Source: Micromonospora chersina
GTDB lineage: Bacteria; Actinomycetota; Actinomycetes; Mycobacteriales; Micromonosporaceae
Direction of reading: 5' to 3'
Assembly: GCF_900091475.1 (NCBI RefSeq)
Contig: NZ_FMIB01000002.1
Coordinates: 1,612,001 to 1,676,000 of the forward strand
Length of the DNA: 64,000 bases
Program-made: the position numbers and the translations under genes
The notes under the pieces: generated by a model
The model's input: only the letters and a program-made list of their open reading frames with translations
The model's database searches: none
Told to the model about the DNA's origin: nothing
Part shown: in pieces, positions 34,034 through 43,825 of the stretch
How the letters are laid out: each line of letters opens with the position of its first letter
Position numbering within the stretch: position 1 is the first letter of the stretch

Positions 34034-37000
34034 CAGCTGCTTTCCTCTTCCGCCGCGAGCAGCGCGGCGACCTCGCTGTCGGAGAGCCCGTCGAGTTCCG
34101 CGGCGATCCGCTCCTCGATCTGGGCGGCCAGGTCCGCCACCACGGGGCTGCTGAACAGCGCCCGCATGGGCAGGTCGACGTCCACCTCGGCGCGGATCCG
34201 GGCCATGGCCCGCATGCCGCGCAGCGAGTTGCCGCCGAGGGTGAAGAAGTCGTCCAGGGCGCCGACCTTCTCCACCTGGAGGATCTCGGCGTACACCTCG
34301 GCGACCAGGGACTCGGCCTCGGTGCGCGGCGCCACGTAGGCGTCCTCGGCCGGAGCGGCGGCGGCCGGTGCGGGCAGCGCGGCCCGGTCCAGCTTGCCGT
34401 TCGGCGTCAGCGGCAGCGCGTCGAGCCGGACCAGGGCCGCCGGCACCAGGTGCGCGGGCAGTTCCCGGGCCAGCTCGGCGCGGACCGAGTCCTCGTGGGC
34501 GGGGCCGACCAGGTAGCCGACAAGGGTCGGCTCGCCGCCGTCGGTGCGCACCGCCGCGGCGGCCGCCCGGACGTCCGGGTGGGCCAGCAGGGCGGCCTCG
34601 ACCTCGCCCAGCTCGATCCGCATGCCCCGCACCTTGACCTGGTCGTCCCGGCGGCCCAGGTAGTCCAGGCTGCCGTCCGGCCGCCAGCGGGCCAGGTCGC
34701 CAGTGGCGTACATCCGCGACCCGGGCGGGCCGTACGGGCAGGGCAGGAAGCGCTCGGCGGTGAGGCCGGGACGGCGGTGGTAGCCGCGGGCGAGCTGCGC
34801 GCCGGTGACGTACAGCTCGCCGACCACGCCCGGCGGCACCGGCTGGAGGGCGGCGTCGAGCAGCAGCGCCCGGGTGTTCCAGGTGGGCGTGCCGATCGGC
34901 ACCGGCCCCGGCGGGACGGGCTCGCCCGGGGCGATCCGGGCGGCCACGCAGCCCACGGTGGCCTCGGTCGGGCCGTACTCGTTGACCACCGCCACGTCCG
35001 GGTGGGCGGCCCGCCAGGCGGCGAGCTGCTCGCCGGTCAGCGCCTCGCCGCCGATCACGAGGTCGGCGGTGGGCGACAGCTCGCCGTCGAGCAGCGGCAG
35101 GTGGCTCGGGGTGACCTTGAGGAAGGCCGGCCGGCCACCGGCCCGCGCGGCCGGCTCGTCGACGGCGGCGAGCCGGACCGTGCCGCCGGCGGTGAGGGTG
35201 CCGAGCAGGCCGGTGACGGTGAGGTCGAAGGAGACCGGCGAGTGCAGCAGCGCGACGCCGGCCAGCCCCGGGTAGGTGTGCCGGGCCCAGGCCAGGTAGG
35301 CGGTCACCGCCCGGTGCTCCACCACCACGCCCTTGGGCCGGCCCGTCGAGCCGGAGGTGTAGAGCACGTACGCCGGGTGCCCGGGGCGCAGCGGGCTCCG
35401 CCGGTCGGCGTCGGTGAGGTCGCCGTCGGGCTGGTCCGCGCCGAGTTCCCCGTCGAGGACCAGCGCGTCGCCCGGCACCAGGGCAGCGGTGTCCGGGGTG
35501 GCCACCACCAGGGCCGGCGCGGCGTCCTCCAGCAGGTAGGCGATCCGCCCGGCCGGGTAGCCGGTGTCCACCGGCACGTACGCGGCGCCGGACTTCAGCA
35601 CGGCGAGCATCGCCACCACCAGCTCGCAGGAGCGGGGCAGGGCGAGCGCCACCCGGGTCTCCGGGCCGGCGCCGCGGGACACCAGCAGCCGCGCCAGCCG
35701 GTTCGCGGCGGTGTTCAGCTCGGCGTACGTGAGCGGCACGCCGTCGCAGACCAGCGCCGTGGCGTCCGGGGTGGCCGCGGCCTGCCGCTGCACCTCGTCG
35801 ACCACGGTGGCCGCCGGCACCTCGTGCGCGGTGTCGTTCCAGGCGCCCAGCACCAGGTCCCGCTCGGCGTCGGTGAGCAGCGGCAGCGCGGCGACGGTGC
35901 GCTCCGGGTCGGACACGGCGGCAGTGAGCAGCGCGACGTACCGCCGCACCACCGTCTCGGCGGTGGCCCGGTCGAACAGCGCGGTCCGGTAGACCAGCCG
36001 GCACTCCCCCGCCGTGATGTCGAAGGCCAGGTCGTCCTTCGTGGTGCCCAGCTCGACCGGGTCGAGGCCGGAGTCCGGGATGTAGTTCAACGCGGTCTGG
36101 AAGATCGGCTGCACCGACGGGTCCCGCTGCGGGTCGACCGCCTCGACGATCTTCTGGAACGGGGTCTGCCCGTGTTCCATGGCGTCGACCAGACCGTCGC
36201 GGACGCGGCCGAGCAGCGCCACGAAGGACGGGTCGCCGGAGACGTCGCAGCGCAGCGCCACCGGGTTGACGAACATGCCGATCAGCGGGGCCAGCTCGGG
36301 GGTGTCCCGGCCCGCCGTGGAGACGCCGACCACCACGTCGCTGTCACCGGAGATCCGCGACAGCAGCGCAGCGAAGCCGGCCAGCAGCACCATGTACGGC
36401 GTGGCCGTCGCACCGGCGGCCAGCCGGCCGATCCGGTCCAGCAGCCCGTCGGGCAGGTCGAAGCGCACCTCGTCGCCGGCGAAGCCGAGCTGGGCGGGGC
36501 GGGGCCGGTCCAGCGGCAGGTTCGTCACCGGCGGCGCGCCGGCCAGGTGCCCGGTCCAGAACGCGAGCTGCCGGTCCAGTTCCGCCCCGGCGAGCTGGTC
36601 GCGCTGCCAGACCGCGAAGTCGGCGTACTGGATGGGCAGCTCGGGCACGGCGGGCTCGGCGCCGGTCTGCGCGGCCGCGCAGAACGCGGTGAGCTCGGCG
36701 TGGAACAGCACCGCCGAGTGGCTGTCGAAGACGGCGTGGTGCACCACGAAGACCAGCGCCCACGAGTCGTCGATACGGACCAGCCGGGCCCGCCACAGCG
36801 GCGGCGTGTCCAGCGGGATCGGGGTGCGGGCCAGCTCGGCCCGGATCTCCTCGAACGCGGCCAGCCGCTCGGACTCGGGCAGGTGGCGCAGGTCGGTGGT
36901 GGGCAGCGGTACGGGCTCGTGGGCGCGGACCACCTGCACCAGCGCGCCGTCGTCCTCCCGCAGGTGGGTGCGGAGCGCCTCGTGCCGGGCCACCACCCGG

Positions 37001-37152
37001 TTGACCACGTCGGTGGCCGTGTCGGCGTCGACGCCGGCGGGGAAGCGCCACGGGATGGACACGTTGAACACCGGCGAGCCGGCGTCGAGCTGGTTGGCCA
37101 TCCACACCCGCTCCTGGGCGAAGGAGGCCGGGAAGGTCCACTCCTGGCTCAT
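34033..37152 (-). CDS. NRPS module C-A(Asn)-T
   Basis: A 1039-residue protein. The C domain (about 5-430) has HHAVFDSHS near residue 139, where the usual Gly after Asp is Ser, so condensation may be altered. The A domain has [11 protein letters not shown] near 600. Pocket residues from [20 protein letters not shown] and [11 protein letters not shown] give DLTKVGEVG plus Lys, one change from the published asparagine code. The T domain is FTLGGNSLR near 973. Its start overlaps the MbtH stop by four bases (ATGA) and its stop overlaps the next start by one base. The adjacent SyrP-like oxygenase could hydroxylate this carrier-bound residue. Confidence 0.92.
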   Translation of the reverse strand: MSQEWTFPASFAQERVWMANQLDAGSPVFNVSIPWRFPAGVDADTATDVVNRVVARHEALRTHLREDDGALVQVVRAHEPVPLPTTDLRHLPESERLAAFEEIRAELARTPIPLDTPPLWRARLVRIDDSWALVFVVHHAVFDSHSAVLFHAELTAFCAAAQTGAEPAVPELPIQYADFAVWQRDQLAGAELDRQLAFWTGHLAGAPPVTNLPLDRPRPAQLGFAGDEVRFDLPDGLLDRIGRLAAGATATPYMVLLAGFAALLSRISGDSDVVVGVSTAGRDTPELAPLIGMFVNPVALRCDVSGDPSFVALLGRVRDGLVDAMEHGQTPFQKIVEAVDPQRDPSVQPIFQTALNYIPDSGLDPVELGTTKDDLAFDITAGECRLVYRTALFDRATAETVVRRYVALLTAAVSDPERTVAALPLLTDAERDLVLGAWNDTAHEVPAATVVDEVQRQAAATPDATALVCDGVPLTYAELNTAANRLARLLVSRGAGPETRVALALPRSCELVVAMLAVLKSGAAYVPVDTGYPAGRIAYLLEDAAPALVVATPDTAALVPGDALVLDGELGADQPDGDLTDADRRSPLRPGHPAYVLYTSGSTGRPKGVVVEHRAVTAYLAWARHTYPGLAGVALLHSPVSFDLTVTGLLGTLTAGGTVRLAAVDEPAARAGGRPAFLKVTPSHLPLLDGELSPTADLVIGGEALTGEQLAAWRAAHPDVAVVNEYGPTEATVGCVAARIAPGEPVPPGPVPIGTPTWNTRALLLDAALQPVPPGVVGELYVTGAQLARGYHRRPGLTAERFLPCPYGPPGSRMYATGDLARWRPDGSLDYLGRRDDQVKVRGMRIELGEVEAALLAHPDVRAAAAAVRTDGGEPTLVGYLVGPAHEDSVRAELARELPAHLVPAALVRLDALPLTPNGKLDRAALPAPAAAAPAEDAYVAPRTEAESLVAEVYAEILQVEKVGALDDFFTLGGNSLRGMRAMARIRAEVDVDLPMRALFSSPVVADLAAQIEERIAAELDGLSDSEVAALLAAEEESS

Positions 37153-37337
37153 GAGTGGGCCTCGCGTACGGAGCGGGGGCGCATGTCGGTCCAGACCGTG
37201 TCGATGTGGGACAGGCACTCCTCGCGGGTGCCGGCGAAGCCGGTGTCGTGCCAACCGGCGGGGAGGTCCCGGTCGGCCGACCAGATCGAGTACTGCTCCT
37301 CGTCGTTGCGGACGACCAGGAATCGGGGTTCGGCCAT
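37149..37337 (-). CDS. MbtH-like protein
   Basis: A 62-residue MbtH-like protein with the family's invariant [20 protein letters not shown] and the three conserved Trp positions, ending [10 protein letters not shown]. Such proteins bind adenylation domains and are needed for their folding or activity. The gene lies one base beyond the dioxygenase stop region and overlaps the next NRPS gene by four bases. One or more of the four A domains in the operon is likely to depend on it. Confidence 0.95.
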   Translation of the reverse strand: MAEPRFLVVRNDEEQYSIWSADRDLPAGWHDTGFAGTREECLSHIDTVWTDMRPRSVREAHS

Positions 37338-37338
37338 C

Positions 37339-38292
37339 TCAGTTCACTCCAGGGGTGTCGGGGGTGTGCGGCTCGGCCATCGCCACGGCGATCTTGCGGG
37401 GGCCGGTGAACGGCTCCCGGCCGTGGGCGGCGGTCATGTTGTCCACCACCAGCACGTCGTCACGCTGGTAGTCGAAGCGGACCGTGGCCGCCCGGTAGGC
37501 GGCGCGCAGGTGGTCCATGACGTCGGCGGGGATCTCGCCGCCGTCGCCGTAGTAGGTGTTCGACGGCAGCCCGTCGGCGCCGAACATCGCCAGCAGCCCT
37601 TCCTGGTAGTCCGCCGGCAGGGTGCTCACGTGGAAGAAGGTGGCGTGGTTGAACCAGCGCGGGGTGTCCGAGCCGGGCCGGTGGTGCACCACGTCCCGCA
37701 CCGCCCGGGTGCGCAGCCCGTCCTTGCCGACCCACTCCACGGTGATCCCGTTGGCCGCCGCGTACGCCTCGACCTCGGCCCGGTTCTCGGTGTTGAACAC
37801 CTCCTGCCAGCGGGTGCCGAAGTCGCCGTGGAAGTTGCGCACCAGCATCCAGCGCCGGCGGACGAACTCCTCGCGCACCGCCGGGTCGATCAGCTCGTAC
37901 ACCCGGCGGACGTCGGCGAGCGGGGTGGCGCCCTGGGTCTCCGGCGCCGTGATGCAGTAGAAGAACAGGGTCAGCGGCCAGCGCGCCTGGTACGAGTTCT
38001 CGTTGTGCAGGAAGATCTCCTCGTCCGGCGGGTAGTCGGTCGAGGTGTACACCCGGCCCTTGATGGAGTGCCGGGGCGAGGAACGCTCGGTGTAGGTCAG
38101 CGGTTCGCCGGACAGGGCGCGGACCACCCCGTCGAAGCCGTCCACCCCGCCGACGTCGAAGCCGCGGAACAGCAGCCCGCCGTGCTCGACGAGGGTGGCG
38201 CGCAGCTCGGCGCGCCGGGCCCCGATGAGGTCGGTCAGCGCCCGGCCGTCGTTCTCGACGACCACCGGAAGCGTGGCGATCGTGTCGCTCAT
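37339..38292 (-). CDS. SyrP-like Fe(II)/2-oxoglutarate dioxygenase (TauD/TfdA)
   Basis: A 317-residue dioxygenase. His96 and Glu98 in FLHNENSYQ form the HxE part of the iron triad, seen in SyrP-type enzymes in place of HxD. The distal His is in NMTAAHGREPF near residue 290, followed by an Arg for 2-oxoglutarate. STDYPPDEEI and FFYCITAPETQGATPLADVRRVY match the family that hydroxylates Asp/Asn on carrier proteins. With the Asn-specific module next door, 3-hydroxylation of Asn is the simplest role. The ATG at 38292 follows AGGAG. Confidence 0.88.
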   Translation of the reverse strand: MSDTIATLPVVVENDGRALTDLIGARRAELRATLVEHGGLLFRGFDVGGVDGFDGVVRALSGEPLTYTERSSPRHSIKGRVYTSTDYPPDEEIFLHNENSYQARWPLTLFFYCITAPETQGATPLADVRRVYELIDPAVREEFVRRRWMLVRNFHGDFGTRWQEVFNTENRAEVEAYAAANGITVEWVGKDGLRTRAVRDVVHHRPGSDTPRWFNHATFFHVSTLPADYQEGLLAMFGADGLPSNTYYGDGGEIPADVMDHLRAAYRAATVRFDYQRDDVLVVDNMTAAHGREPFTGPRKIAVAMAEPHTPDTPGVN

Positions 38293-38318
38293 GATGCGGT
38301 GTCTCCTGTTCTTCGTGG

Positions 38319-41300
38319 TCAGGCGCGGGGCAGCCGCGGGATGGCCGGGATCGCCGCCGGCGCGGCCGGTTCGTCGGTGGGCTGGTCGGCCCGCAGCTCC
38401 TCGATCCGGGCGGCCAGCCCGGCGACCGTGGGGGTCTCGAAGAGGCTGCGCATGGGCAGCCGCACCCCGGTGGCCTTGCGCATCGCGGCGATCAGCTGCA
38501 CCGCGACCAGCGAGTTGCCGCCGAGGGCGAAGAAGTCGTCGTCCACGCCGACCTCGGTCACGCCGAGGCCGTCGCGCCACACCTGGGCGATGGTCTTCTC
38601 CAGCTCGGTGGAGGGCGCGGCCGAGCCGCCGCCCGCGCCGGTCGCCGCGGCGGCCGGGGCGTCGGTCTCCGCCTCCAGGCTGTCCGTGGTCACCCGGGCC
38701 GAGCGCCGCCGGATGTCGGCGACGGTGCGGGTGGTGATGACCACCTGCGCACCCAGGCCGGCGGTGAGGCTGCGGCGGAACGCCTCCGCCCCGTCGACCG
38801 GCCGGATGTCCTCGGTGACCGGCGCCGGCGTGGCCTCGGCGGCGGCCGGGGTGTCGGCCAGGCCGCCGGTGACCGCGCCCTGGTCCACCTTGCGCAGCAC
38901 GAAGTCGCTGATGGCGACCAGTTCCCGGCCGTCGGTGTCGCGCAGCGACAGGTCGGCCGCCACGACCTCCTCCGTGGCGCTGGGCCGGTGCCGCAGGTGG
39001 CTGTGGAAGGTCGCCGGCAGCGACCCCCGCACCACGATCCGGCCGTACGACAGCGGCAGGTAGGTGCCGGAGCCCTGGCCGCGGCCGAACGCGGTGGCCA
39101 CGTCCAGCAGCGCCGGGTGCAGCCCCCACGACGGCAGGTCGCCCAGCGCGGCGGCGGGCGCCTCCACCCGGGCCAGCTCCTCCCCCTCGGCCAGGTGGTG
39201 CTCGGCCAGCGCGGCCCAGCGCGGCCCGAAGGTGAGCATGCTGGTGCGGCCCCGGCCGAACGAGGCGTCGTCGTCGACCCGGCGCCCGGCGACGGTGGGC
39301 GTGCCGGCCGGCAGGGCCGGCTCGGTGGTCCAGCCCGCGGCGCCGCGTACGTGCGTGCGGAGCTGGCCGGCGGCCAGGCTGGCCACGGTGAAGTCGACCC
39401 CGTCCTCGGCCGGGGTCAGCTCGACCCGGTACTGGGCGACAGTGCCGTCCGGCACCGAGAACGGCTCCAGGAAGACCACGTCGCGCAGCTCCACGGCGGC
39501 GTCCGGACCGGGCGCGGGCAGCGCGGCGGTCACCGCGGCCCGCACCGACTCCAGGTGGGCGGTGCCCGGCACCACCGGCACCCCGCCGATCCGGTGCTCG
39601 TCGAGCAGCCAGTGGGTGGCGGCGGAGACCAGGCCGTGCAGCACGGTGCCCTCCGGGCCGGTCACCTTGGTGGTGAGCACCGGGTGGTCCACCGGGTTGG
39701 TGACGGTGTCCCGCCCGGCGGCCCGGAAGGCGGCCGGCGCGTTGGTCTCCACGGCCATGCCGACCTCGGCCCAGCCGCCCCAGTTCTGCGACACCACGGG
39801 GGCGCGGAAGCCGGCGCCGGAACGCGCCCAGGCGTCCAGGAAGTTGTTCGCCGCGCAGTAGTCGACCTGGCCGAACCCGCCGATCACCGCGGTGATCGAC
39901 GAGCAGAGCGCCACGAAGTCCAGCGGCAGGTCACCGAAGACCTGGGCCAGGGCGAGGGTGCCGGCGAGCTTCGGCGCCAGCACCCGCTCGGCCTCGGCCC
40001 GCTCCTTGATCTCGGCCATGCCGCCGCCGGGCAGGCCGGCGGCGTGCACGATGCCGTCCAGCCCGCCGAACCGGGAGATCGCCGCCTCGCGTACGCGGCG
40101 GAGGTCGTCCGGGTCGGTCACGTCGGCGGCGAGCACCAGCACCTCGGCGCCGGCCGCCTCCATCCGGCGGATCGCCGCGATGGCCCGGCCGGCCCGGTCC
40201 GCGCCGCCGTGCACCGCCAGGTGCTCGTCCCAGCCGTCCCGCTCGGGCAGGCCGGAGCGGGCCAGCAGCACCAGCTTGGCGCGGGCCCGGCGGGCGAAGT
40301 CCTCGGCCAGGGTGACGCCGATGCCGCCGAGACCGCCGGTGATCAGGTAGCGGCCCGCCTCGCGCAGCACGCCCGGCTCGCCCTCGGCGTCCACGGTGAC
40401 CTGCTCGTAGCCGGCCACCCAGCGCCGGTCGCGGCGCAGCGCCACCTCCGGGTGCTCCGGGTCGACCGGGGCGCGCAGCTCGGCCGCGAGCGCGGCGACC
40501 CCGCGCGCCGCGGTGTCCGCGTCGACCAGCCGGACGGTGAGCCCGGGCAGCTCGACCGGGAGCACCCGGGCCAGGCCGGCCAGGGTCGCGTGCTCCGGCC
40601 GGACCAGGTCGTCGCCGCGGACGTCGCCGGTGCCGGCGGTGACCAGGTCGAGGCGGATGCCCTCCTCGTCGGCGGTCAGCCCGGCGCCGGCGAGGGCCTG
40701 CACCAGGTGCAGCGCGCTGAAGAAGCCCCGGTCCTGTGCGGCCCAGGCCGCGGCGATGTCCGTGCCGGCCGGCTCCCCGTCGAGGGCGTACGCGTGCACG
40801 ATCCGGCGGGGCAGGTCGGCGCCGAGCGCGGCGACCAGGGCCTCGTGGTCCTCGCGGACACCGGGACGCAGCCGGAAGCCGGCGCCGGTGGCCGCGAAGG
40901 CGGTGCCGGCGCGTACCTCGACCGGGTCGTCGCCGGCGGCCCGCAGCGCGGCGACGAGCGCCTCGCCGCGCGGGCCGTCGGCAAGCACCAGGCACCGGCC
41001 CAGCGGGACGACGGTCCGCGCCGGGGCGGCCTGCCGCCACACCGGCACCGCGAACCACTCCGGCAGCGGCCGGGGCCCGGTCTCGACCGGCGCGGTCACC
41101 TGCTCCACCGGGTCCGGCTCGACCCAGTAGCGACGCCGCTCGAAGGGGTACGTGGGCAGCGGCACCCGCCGGGCGTCGGGGTCGACGGCCAGGGTGACCG
41201 GCACCCCGGCGCACCAGAGCGCCCCGGCGCCGCCGAGCAGGGTGGCCAGGTCGCCGACCGGTTCGCCCGGGCCGGGCAGGCTGCCCAGCGGGGTCAGCTT

Positions 41301-43778
41301 CCGCTGCGCCTCGGACGCCTTGGCGACCTGCATCCGGGCCAGGTTGGCGAGCTGGCGGCCCGGGCCGCACTCGACAAGCGCCCAGGTGCCCTCGGCGAGC
41401 AGCGTGCCCACGCAGGCGCCGAAACGGACCGGCCGGCGCAGGTGCGCCGCCCAGTACGCCGGGTCGGTGGCCTCCGCCTCGGTGATCCAGGTGCCGGTCA
41501 CGTTGGACAGGAACGGCACGGCCGGCGGGCGCAGCGGCACGCTCGCCATCAGCGCGGTGAACTCGTCGAGGATCGGGTCCATCATCGGCGAGTGGAAGGC
41601 GTGCGAGGTGCGCAGCAGCTTGGACTTGTTCTTGCCGCCCAGGCTCGCCGCGAACTCCTCGACCAGCGCGGTCTCGCCGGCCACCACGCAGGTGCCCGGG
41701 CCGTTGACGGTGGCCACCGAGAGCCCGGCGGGCAGCCGGTCGGCGACGGCCGACTCGTCCAGCGTCACGGCGAGCATCGAGCCGGCCGGCAGCGAGTGCA
41801 TGAGCCGGCCCCGGGCGGCGACCACCCGCAGCGCGTCGGGGAGGGTGAGCACGCCGGCCACGGTGGCGGCGACGTACTCGCCGATGGAGTGGCCGAGCAT
41901 CGCGGCCGGGGCGACCCCGGCGCGCTGCCAGGCGGTGGCGAGGGCGTACTCGACGGTGAACAGGGCGGGCTGGGTGTAGCGGGTCTGGGTGAGCTTCTCC
42001 CCCGCCTCCGGGTCGCGGCCGAGGATCAGGTCCCGGATGTCCAGGCCCAGCTCGGGGCGGAGCAGCTCGGCGCACTCGTCCACGGTGGCCGCGAAGGCCG
42101 GGTCCTCGGCGTAGAGCTCGGCGCCCATGCCGGCGTACTGGGAGCCCTGGCCGCTGAACAGGAAGGCCACCCGCGGGGCGGGACCGTCGGCGGCGCCCCG
42201 GTGACCCTTGCGCCTGTCCCGCAGGGCGGCCGCGGCCATCGGCAGGTCGGTGGCGACGACGGCGGCGCGGTGCGCGTACTGCTGGCGGCCGACGCGCAGG
42301 GTGTGCGCGACGTCGGCGAGGAGTTCGGGGCCGCCCGCGGTGCCGCTCTCCAGGTGGTCGGCAAGCCGCTTCACGGCGGCGTCCAGGGCGGTCGGGGTCT
42401 TCGCCGAGACCTGGAGCAGGTGCGCCGGGCGGACCCGCCGCTCGGTCCGGTACGCGGCCGGCGCCTCCTCCAGCACCACGTGCGCGTTGGTGCCACCGAT
42501 GCCGAAGGAGCTGACCCCGGCCCGCCGCGGCCCGCCGTCGGTGTCCCACTTGGTCAGCGTGTTCGCCACGTAGAACGGGGTGTCGGCGAAGTCGATGGCC
42601 GGGTTCGCGGTCTCGTAGTTGATGGTCGGCGGGATGAGGCCGTGCTCCATGGCGAGCACCGTCTTGATCACGCTGACGATGCCGGAGGGCTGGCTGAGGT
42701 GGCCGATGTTGGACTTCACCGAGCCGATGCCGCACCAGCCCCGGTCGTCGGTGTCCTTCGTGTACACGGCGGAGAGGGCGGCGACCTCGATGGGGTCGCC
42801 CAGCGCCGTGCCGGTGCCGTGCGCCTCGACGTAGCTGATGGTGCGCGGTTCGATGCCGGCCAGGCCGACCGCCTGGGCGACCGCCTCCATCTGCCCGTCG
42901 ATGCTGGGGGCGGTGAAACCGACCTTGCCGGCGCCGTCGTTGTTGATGGCGTTGCCGAGCACCACGGCGCGGATGGCGTCGCCGTCGGCGATCGCGTCGG
43001 AGAGCCGCTTGAGCAGGGTCACCCCGACGCCGCTGCCCCAGACCGTGCCGTTGGCGCCGGCGTCGAACGGGCGGCACCGCCCGTCCGGCGAGGTGAAGCC
43101 GTCCATGCCGAGGTAGCCGACGTGCGGCAGCTCGATGTTCACGCCACCGGCCAGGGCCATGTCGCACTCGCCGTTGCGCAGCGCCTCGCAGGCCAGGTGG
43201 AACGCCACCAGGGAGGTGGAGCAGGCGGTGTGCACGGTGAGGCTCGGCCCGCGCAGGTCGAGCCGGTAGGAGACGTTGGTGGCCACGTAGTTCGGCGAGT
43301 TGCCGGTGGCCAGGGAGACCGCGCCGTGCGGGCTGCCGCCGACCCGCTTGTTGCGCAGCACGTTGCGGTGCAGGTAGGTGTTGCCGCCGGTGCCGGCGTA
43401 GACGCCGACCGCGCCGTCGTAGCGGGCCGGGTCGTAGCCGGCGTCCTGGAGCGCGGTGTAGCAGCTCTCCAGGAAGAGGCGGTGCTGCGGGTCGGTGATC
43501 TCGGCCTCGCGGGCGGTCATCCCGAACAGGCCGGCGTCGAACTCGTCGTAGCCGTCGACAAGCGGGGCCCGGTTCACCCAGCCGGGGTCGTCGACCTCCT
43601 CGGGGGTGGCGCCACGGGCGAGCTGCTCCTCGCGGGTCAGCTCGGTCACCGACTCGACGCCGTCGATGAGGTTCTGCCAGAACTCGTCGACGTCGGCCGC
43701 GCCGGGCAGGCGGGCGGCGAGCCCGACGATCGCGATGGGTTCGATGCCGTCGTCGGTGGAGGGAAAGTCGTTCTGCAT
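38319..43778 (-). CDS. Type I PKS, KS-AT-KR-DH-ACP order
   Basis: An 1819-residue polyketide synthase. The KS (about 12-440) has HTACSTS with Cys near 184, EAHGTGT and SNIGHLSQ. The AT (about 540-850) has GHSIGEYVAA and HAFH near 726, the malonyl-CoA type. A structural region (PEWFAVPVWRQA...) precedes the KR, which has GGLGGIG near 1146 and a Tyr in GQVDYCAANNF. A DH-like double hot-dog follows with HRIGGVPVVP near 1394 and Asp in HPALLDV near 1556. The ACP has FALGGNSLV near 1752. KR before DH is the reverse of the usual order. ATG 43778 has AAGGA upstream; ATG 43829 would overlap the previous stop by ATGA but lacks one. Confidence 0.9.
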   Translation of the reverse strand: MQNDFPSTDDGIEPIAIVGLAARLPGAADVDEFWQNLIDGVESVTELTREEQLARGATPEEVDDPGWVNRAPLVDGYDEFDAGLFGMTAREAEITDPQHRLFLESCYTALQDAGYDPARYDGAVGVYAGTGGNTYLHRNVLRNKRVGGSPHGAVSLATGNSPNYVATNVSYRLDLRGPSLTVHTACSTSLVAFHLACEALRNGECDMALAGGVNIELPHVGYLGMDGFTSPDGRCRPFDAGANGTVWGSGVGVTLLKRLSDAIADGDAIRAVVLGNAINNDGAGKVGFTAPSIDGQMEAVAQAVGLAGIEPRTISYVEAHGTGTALGDPIEVAALSAVYTKDTDDRGWCGIGSVKSNIGHLSQPSGIVSVIKTVLAMEHGLIPPTINYETANPAIDFADTPFYVANTLTKWDTDGGPRRAGVSSFGIGGTNAHVVLEEAPAAYRTERRVRPAHLLQVSAKTPTALDAAVKRLADHLESGTAGGPELLADVAHTLRVGRQQYAHRAAVVATDLPMAAAALRDRRKGHRGAADGPAPRVAFLFSGQGSQYAGMGAELYAEDPAFAATVDECAELLRPELGLDIRDLILGRDPEAGEKLTQTRYTQPALFTVEYALATAWQRAGVAPAAMLGHSIGEYVAATVAGVLTLPDALRVVAARGRLMHSLPAGSMLAVTLDESAVADRLPAGLSVATVNGPGTCVVAGETALVEEFAASLGGKNKSKLLRTSHAFHSPMMDPILDEFTALMASVPLRPPAVPFLSNVTGTWITEAEATDPAYWAAHLRRPVRFGACVGTLLAEGTWALVECGPGRQLANLARMQVAKASEAQRKLTPLGSLPGPGEPVGDLATLLGGAGALWCAGVPVTLAVDPDARRVPLPTYPFERRRYWVEPDPVEQVTAPVETGPRPLPEWFAVPVWRQAAPARTVVPLGRCLVLADGPRGEALVAALRAAGDDPVEVRAGTAFAATGAGFRLRPGVREDHEALVAALGADLPRRIVHAYALDGEPAGTDIAAAWAAQDRGFFSALHLVQALAGAGLTADEEGIRLDLVTAGTGDVRGDDLVRPEHATLAGLARVLPVELPGLTVRLVDADTAARGVAALAAELRAPVDPEHPEVALRRDRRWVAGYEQVTVDAEGEPGVLREAGRYLITGGLGGIGVTLAEDFARRARAKLVLLARSGLPERDGWDEHLAVHGGADRAGRAIAAIRRMEAAGAEVLVLAADVTDPDDLRRVREAAISRFGGLDGIVHAAGLPGGGMAEIKERAEAERVLAPKLAGTLALAQVFGDLPLDFVALCSSITAVIGGFGQVDYCAANNFLDAWARSGAGFRAPVVSQNWGGWAEVGMAVETNAPAAFRAAGRDTVTNPVDHPVLTTKVTGPEGTVLHGLVSAATHWLLDEHRIGGVPVVPGTAHLESVRAAVTAALPAPGPDAAVELRDVVFLEPFSVPDGTVAQYRVELTPAEDGVDFTVASLAAGQLRTHVRGAAGWTTEPALPAGTPTVAGRRVDDDASFGRGRTSMLTFGPRWAALAEHHLAEGEELARVEAPAAALGDLPSWGLHPALLDVATAFGRGQGSGTYLPLSYGRIVVRGSLPATFHSHLRHRPSATEEVVAADLSLRDTDGRELVAISDFVLRKVDQGAVTGGLADTPAAAEATPAPVTEDIRPVDGAEAFRRSLTAGLGAQVVITTRTVADIRRRSARVTTDSLEAETDAPAAAATGAGGGSAAPSTELEKTIAQVWRDGLGVTEVGVDDDFFALGGNSLVAVQLIAAMRKATGVRLPMRSLFETPTVAGLAARIEELRADQPTDEPAAPAAIPAIPRLPRA

Positions 43779-43825
43779 CGGGGTTGTCCTTAGCTCACGC
43801 GGTACGTCGGGGAGGGGTTGCGGCG

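Noticed and set aside
28898-34339. Very long open frame on the plus strand across the terminal NRPS genes
   Set aside because: It is the complement of strongly supported NRPS genes and translates to repetitive Gly/Arg/Val-rich sequence with no domains. High G+C makes such antisense frames common; the same applies to the plus-strand frames across 34-56 kb.
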